A DNA stretch of 64,000 nt from JBNAGF01 sp049801055. Its GTDB lineage: Bacteria; Pseudomonadota; Alphaproteobacteria; Rhodobacterales; Rhodobacteraceae. The stretch is taken from assembly GCF_049801055.1 (NCBI RefSeq), contig NZ_JBNAGF010000007.1, positions 1-64,000 on the forward strand, written 5' to 3'. Under the pieces are notes generated by a model. It saw only the letters and a program-made list of their open reading frames with translations, was not told the origin of the DNA and made no database searches. The translations under genes and the position numbers were made by a program. Within the stretch, counting starts at the first letter, position 1; each line of letters opens with the position of its first letter. This document shows positions 60,342-64,000 of this stretch, in pieces.

Positions 60342-63300
60342 TCAGCTCATGCCCCCCAACAAGGCGGCATTTCCCCCGGCGGCGGTTGTGTCGACACAGA
60401 CATGACGCTCGCTGCGTACGCGGGTTAGGTCAGGCACCCCCGGCATCATCGGCAGAATTGGGCCATCCCGACGTGACAGGTGTTGTTCGATCCTGCGCGC
60501 GGTATCGTCATCCCCCCACCAGAGAACCCCTGAAATTCCCTGCACGTGCTCAAGCCGATGCAGATCAAGTGCGCCGGTTGCCCGGATCGCCGTGCCTCCT
60601 AGCTTTGCTACCGCTTCGGCTTGGATTGCCACTGCCTCTGGCCCCGGACCAAGGCAGAGCAGCGGCGATCGGGCACGCGTACTGAGGCGGTTGGATTCGC
60701 CGGTCGGTCCGGGCAGTGAAGACGTCTGCACCGAGGCTGCCCTGCCAGATGGTGCGGGCAGCTCGTTCATGACTGTTTTCCATTCGCCTTGGGTAAACTG
60801 CCTGTCTGGGGCGCAGAACCGGGCCATGTAGTTCGGCCCGCCTGCCTTCGGGCCGGTGCCTGATAATCCTTCGCCACCAAAAGGTTGCGAACCGACAATG
60901 GCTCCGATCTGGTTGCGATTGACATAGATATTGCCGGCTTCGACGGCATCGGTCACATGCTGCACGCGATCGTCGATACGTGTGTGCAGGCCAAAGGTCA
61001 GCCCATATCCCGTGGCATTGATCGCATCAATGATCCTGTCCAGATCCTCGGACCGGAAACGGGCAACGTGCAGCACCGGTCCGAATATTTCCTGTTTGAG
61101 CGCGGATATGCCGGGGAGCTCGATCAGAGTTGGGGCTACAAAGGTGCCGTGTTCCGGGATTTCGATTTCCTTGAGGATGCGTCCCTCGCTGCGCGCCTTG
61201 TCGACATGGCCTGCAATCCCGTCACGGGCGGCGCTGTCGATGACCGGGCCAAGATCGGTCGAGAGATGCCACGGATCTCCGGGCCGCAATGCCTCCATGG
61301 CGCCCTTGAGCATCGTCAGAAAATCATCGGCGATGTCTTCCTGAACATAAAGACATCGCAGGGCGGAGCATCTTTGCCCGGCAGATTGGAAGGCGCTCTC
61401 TATGATGGATTGAACAGCCTGCTCGGGCAACGCGGTGGAATCGACGATCATTGCGTTCAGGCCGCCGGTTTCTGCGATCAGCGGGGCGCCGGGACGGAGG
61501 TGCTCGGCCATGACAGAGCGGATCTTCCGGGCTGTGTCCGTCGAGCCAGTGAATGCAACACCGGACACGCGCGAATCCGAGGTCAGCGCCGCTCCGACCG
61601 CTGGCCCGCCGGGAAGAAGTTGCAATGCCTCGCGAGGCACGCCGGATTCATGCAGCAATTGTACTGCGCGGTGTGCAATCAGCGGTGTCTGTGGTGCCGG
61701 CTTTGCCAGAACAGCGTTTCCAGTTGCCAGCGCGGCAGCGATCTGACCCGAGAAGATTGCCAGTGGAAAGTTCCACGGGCTGATGCAGGTGAATATGCCT
61801 GCCGGTTTTGCCTCGGGGATGCGGGCCGCGTAATATCGCAGAAAGTCTACCGCTTCGCGCAACTCGGCCACGCAATCGGGGAGCGTTTTTCCTGCTTCTC
61901 GCGAAAGAAGGGCGAACAGCTCTCCGAAACTGGCTTCGTAGAGATCAGCGGCGCGGTTGAGGATCTCGGCACGCTCCGATGCTGGCGCTGACCACGTGCT
62001 GGCAGCTGCCAGCGCCTGCTCCACATCGCTGGCGCTGGCCGGAGCAACGATTCCCGGCCGATCGGCGGGGTTCGCCGGGTTAGAAACCGCCTCATCAGCC
62101 TCTGGAGAGGCCTCTTCGGCGGTCAGCGGCGCAGCGCGCCACTGGTGGGAGACAAACGGTCCGCGCGCCATTTCGATTGCCGCAAGGGTGGGCGTGTGGG
62201 TCAGATCAAAGCCTTTGGAGTTAATCCGTTCCGGAGCAAACAACTCCGGCCCGGAAACAAGAGGGCGCGCCGCGTGGACAAGTGCCTCAAAAGGGTCGGC
62301 GGCAACCACTTCGGGCGGCACGTCCTCGTCAACGATCTGATTGACGAACGAACTGTTCGCCCCATTTTCCAGCAGCCGACGGACAAGATAGGCCAACAGG
62401 TCACGATGAGCCCCGACCGGGGCGTAGATCCGGCAGCGTGACCGATTCCGAATGCGGACAAGATCATGCAAAGTTTCGCCCATGCCATGAAGTCTCTGAA
62501 ACTCGAAAGGCGCATCGCCGGCCATGTGAAGGATTGCACTGACAGTATGCGCGTTGTGAGTGGCAAACTGGGGATAAACCCGGTCGGTCATGTTCAGCAA
62601 TTTGCGCGCATTGGCGATGTAGGAGACATCTGTGGCAGCCTTGCGGGTGAACACCGGGAATCCGTCAACCCCTTCAACCTGCGCGCGTTTGACTTCGGTA
62701 TCCCAATAGGCCCCTTTGACCAGTCGCACCATCAGCTTGCGATCGTAACGTGTGGCCATCTCGTAGAGCGCATCAATAACCTGCCCGGCACGTGGGCCAT
62801 AAGCTTGCACCACGACGCCAAAGCCATCCCAGCCCTTGAGCGCAGGGTTGGCCATGACTGTTTCGATCACCTGTAGTGATAGCGACAGCCGATCAGCTTC
62901 TTCCGCATCAACGTTCAGACCCATTCCTGCCGCCTTTGCGAGCAATGCCAAGGCCTCGAGACGGGGAACAAGCTCGTCCATGACCCGCTGCTCCTGAGCC
63001 ACTTCGTACCGGGGATGCAGTGCGGAGAGCTTTACCGAAATTCCGGGGTTGGCTCGGATATCTTCGCTTGAACAGGCTTCGGCAATGGCAGAAATGGCTT
63101 TGGAATAAGCAAGATGGTAACGGGCCGCGTCGGAGTCGGTTCGTGCGGCTTCGCCCAGCATGTCATAGGAGTAGGTGTATCCCTTATCTTCCATGGCGCT
63201 GGCCCGACCCATGGCCGAGGCAATGGTTTCGCCCAAGACGAACTGACGACCCATCTCTTTCATGGCGCGGGACACCGCCGTTCGGATGACCGGCTCGCCC

Positions 63301-63740
63301 AGACGTTTGATCGCCCCGCGCAAAGCCCCCACTGGGCTTGTGCTGTCCTCCAAAACCTTTCCGGTCAGCATCAAGGCCCAGGTTGAGGCGTTGACCAGCG
63401 GGGACGAGCTTTGTCCCAGGTGCCGCCCCCAGTCCGACGGGGCAATCTTATCTTCGATCAGAGCGTCGATCGTGTCGGCATCCGGCACCCGCAGCAGCGC
63501 TTCGGCCAGACACATCAGTGCGATGCCTTCGTCGGTCGAGAGGCCATATTCGGCAAGAAAAACCTCCATCATGCCCGGCGCTGAGCTTGAGCGGATATCG
63601 CGCACGAGATCAGCAGCGGACTGGCAGATCGCCTGGCGCTCACCTTCGGTGAGTTGCGCCTGTGCAATCAGTTCAGCAAGAACGGCGTCAGTATCGGCAT
63701 AGGTGCCGACATCAATCCGGTGACGTAGATCGTTGGTCAT
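60342..63740 (-). CDS. putA: bifunctional proline dehydrogenase/P5C dehydrogenase PutA, 1132 aa
   Basis: Oxidises proline to glutamate in two steps. The PRODH barrel (about 80-450) has RLVKGAYWDTEVKRAQ, YPQFATHNAHT and CRIYAPVGAHRDLLAYLVRR, which contact FAD and proline. The P5C dehydrogenase part (about 520-1000) has the Glu in ETGGLNAMIVDS and the Cys in SAGQRCSALRC near 790. A further C-terminal domain follows. It lacks the N-terminal ribbon-helix-helix of E. coli PutA, so regulation must come from another protein, consistent with the divergent Lrp-type gene. I chose the ATG at 63740, with GAGAG upstream; a TTG start at 63803 is possible. Confidence 0.95.
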   Translation of the reverse strand: MTNDLRHRIDVGTYADTDAVLAELIAQAQLTEGERQAICQSAADLVRDIRSSSAPGMMEVFLAEYGLSTDEGIALMCLAEALLRVPDADTIDALIEDKIAPSDWGRHLGQSSSPLVNASTWALMLTGKVLEDSTSPVGALRGAIKRLGEPVIRTAVSRAMKEMGRQFVLGETIASAMGRASAMEDKGYTYSYDMLGEAARTDSDAARYHLAYSKAISAIAEACSSEDIRANPGISVKLSALHPRYEVAQEQRVMDELVPRLEALALLAKAAGMGLNVDAEEADRLSLSLQVIETVMANPALKGWDGFGVVVQAYGPRAGQVIDALYEMATRYDRKLMVRLVKGAYWDTEVKRAQVEGVDGFPVFTRKAATDVSYIANARKLLNMTDRVYPQFATHNAHTVSAILHMAGDAPFEFQRLHGMGETLHDLVRIRNRSRCRIYAPVGAHRDLLAYLVRRLLENGANSSFVNQIVDEDVPPEVVAADPFEALVHAARPLVSGPELFAPERINSKGFDLTHTPTLAAIEMARGPFVSHQWRAAPLTAEEASPEADEAVSNPANPADRPGIVAPASASDVEQALAAASTWSAPASERAEILNRAADLYEASFGELFALLSREAGKTLPDCVAELREAVDFLRYYAARIPEAKPAGIFTCISPWNFPLAIFSGQIAAALATGNAVLAKPAPQTPLIAHRAVQLLHESGVPREALQLLPGGPAVGAALTSDSRVSGVAFTGSTDTARKIRSVMAEHLRPGAPLIAETGGLNAMIVDSTALPEQAVQSIIESAFQSAGQRCSALRCLYVQEDIADDFLTMLKGAMEALRPGDPWHLSTDLGPVIDSAARDGIAGHVDKARSEGRILKEIEIPEHGTFVAPTLIELPGISALKQEIFGPVLHVARFRSEDLDRIIDAINATGYGLTFGLHTRIDDRVQHVTDAVEAGNIYVNRNQIGAIVGSQPFGGEGLSGTGPKAGGPNYMARFCAPDRQFTQGEWKTVMNELPAPSGRAASVQTSSLPGPTGESNRLSTRARSPLLCLGPGPEAVAIQAEAVAKLGGTAIRATGALDLHRLEHVQGISGVLWWGDDDTARRIEQHLSRRDGPILPMMPGVPDLTRVRSERHVCVDTTAAGGNAALLGGMS

Positions 63741-63826
63741 CAGGCTCTCGCAATCCAAAGTGTTGAACGTTTTGGCCAGCATAGCGTTTGCGAGGCGGGA
63801 CAATCGCCCGAATATTTGCTACCTTA

Positions 63827-63841
63827 AAGTCAATCAGACTT
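63827..63841. promoter_or_regulatory. candidate PutR operator between putA and putR
   Basis: AAGTC-AATCA-GACTT is a 15-bp interrupted palindrome 23 bases before the putR start and about 87 bases before putA. Lrp-family regulators bind sites of about this length. The symmetry is visible; PutR binding is inferred. Confidence 0.5.
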
Positions 63842-63864
63842 AATTTTGGCGAGGATGTGATCGA

Positions 63865-64000
63865 ATGGACTTTCCGGGGCTTGATAGATTCGACCAGGCG
63901 ATTCTGGCTGTTCTTGCCGAAGACGGACGGATATCCATCGCAGACCTTGCGCGTCGAATTGGTTTGTCAAAGTCTCCGACGCAGGCGCGGCTCAAGCGGC
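63865..64000 (+). CDS. putR: Lrp/AsnC-family regulator (PutR), 5' part only
   Basis: Only 45 codons are inside the window; the gene runs off the right edge. MDFPGLDRFDQAILAVLAED followed by GRISIADLARRIGLSKSP and TQARLKR is a typical AsnC-type helix-turn-helix. Because it is divergent from putA, it is probably the proline-responsive activator PutR known from Rhodobacter. The ATG at 63865 has GAGG about 12 bases upstream. Confidence 0.88.
   Translation, partial: MDFPGLDRFDQAILAVLAEDGRISIADLARRIGLSKSPTQARLKR

Noticed and set aside
60055..60428. 93- and 95-codon plus-strand frames downstream of putA
   Set aside because: Different frames overlap each other, lack motifs, and one runs into putA on the opposite strand.
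1..64000. prophage, CRISPR array, rRNA or tRNA genes
   Set aside because: I scanned for direct repeats of CRISPR form, tRNA TPsiC-like motifs and phage structural genes and saw none; only one IS element is evident.

Overview
The window looks like a chromosomal segment of a marine alphaproteobacterium of the Roseobacter group (Rhodobacteraceae). This rests on protein family content: a class I PHA cluster with PhaR, a short PutA with a divergent Lrp-type regulator, a secG-pyrG pair, a MetR-like gene divergent from metF, and many amino-acid ABC and aminotransferase genes. The genus cannot be fixed from the sequence alone. Most of the window is dense core-type sequence. The only clear mobile element is an IS903-type (IS5 family) insertion at the left edge. 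I found no rRNA, tRNA, CRISPR array or prophage.

Layout. 1-1049: IS element that appears to have cut off a small gene just downstream of parE. 1.2-9.5 kb: parE, ppk2, a DUF2461 gene, a MATE exporter, an aspartate-type aminotransferase, an XRE regulator translationally coupled to sdhE, and a MarR-type regulator. 9.6-12.6 kb: gloA, then a Slam-type outer-membrane protein with its probable surface-lipoprotein client. 12.8-15.1 kb: thyX, a cold-shock gene, an ArsC-family gene and a small membrane protein. 15.1-17.7 kb: a complete bufferin-type operon (DUF2282 precursor, DUF692 MNIO, DUF2063 partner, DoxX). 17.9-24.4 kb: thrS and a run of alpha/beta hydrolases and small metal- or VOC-type proteins. 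24.4-29.0 kb: phaZ divergent from phaC-phaP-phaR. 29.1-37.4 kb: an amine or amino-acid module with a DegT aminotransferase, two glutamine-synthetase-like ligases, a GATase and a four-gene polar amino-acid ABC transporter. 37.6-44 kb: a signal-less PhnD-like protein, two tandem TerB proteins, DUF1330, pyrG, secG, and a cobalt-type nitrile hydratase operon. 43.9-64 kb: an MsbA-like exporter, two aminotransferases, a crotonase, valS, dienelactone hydrolase, DUF2235, thioesterase, metF/metR-like, inositol monophosphatase, rhomboid, putA and the start of putR.

How parts work together. The buf genes should make and secrete a modified, probably copper-binding, cysteine peptide. The Slam protein should export the adjacent lipoprotein to the cell surface. 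PhaR-type CTGC-N3-GCAG sites lie before phaC and phaP, with weaker versions before phaR. A shared TTTGATCAAATTA palindrome precedes both glutamine-synthetase-like transcription units and suggests a common unidentified regulator.

The items most worth a second look are the bufferin operon with a hairpin that overlaps the bufA1 ribosome-binding site, the Slam/lipoprotein pair, the shared palindrome in the gamma-glutamylation-like cluster, a rhomboid gene whose only sensible start is AUU, and the gene interrupted by the IS.
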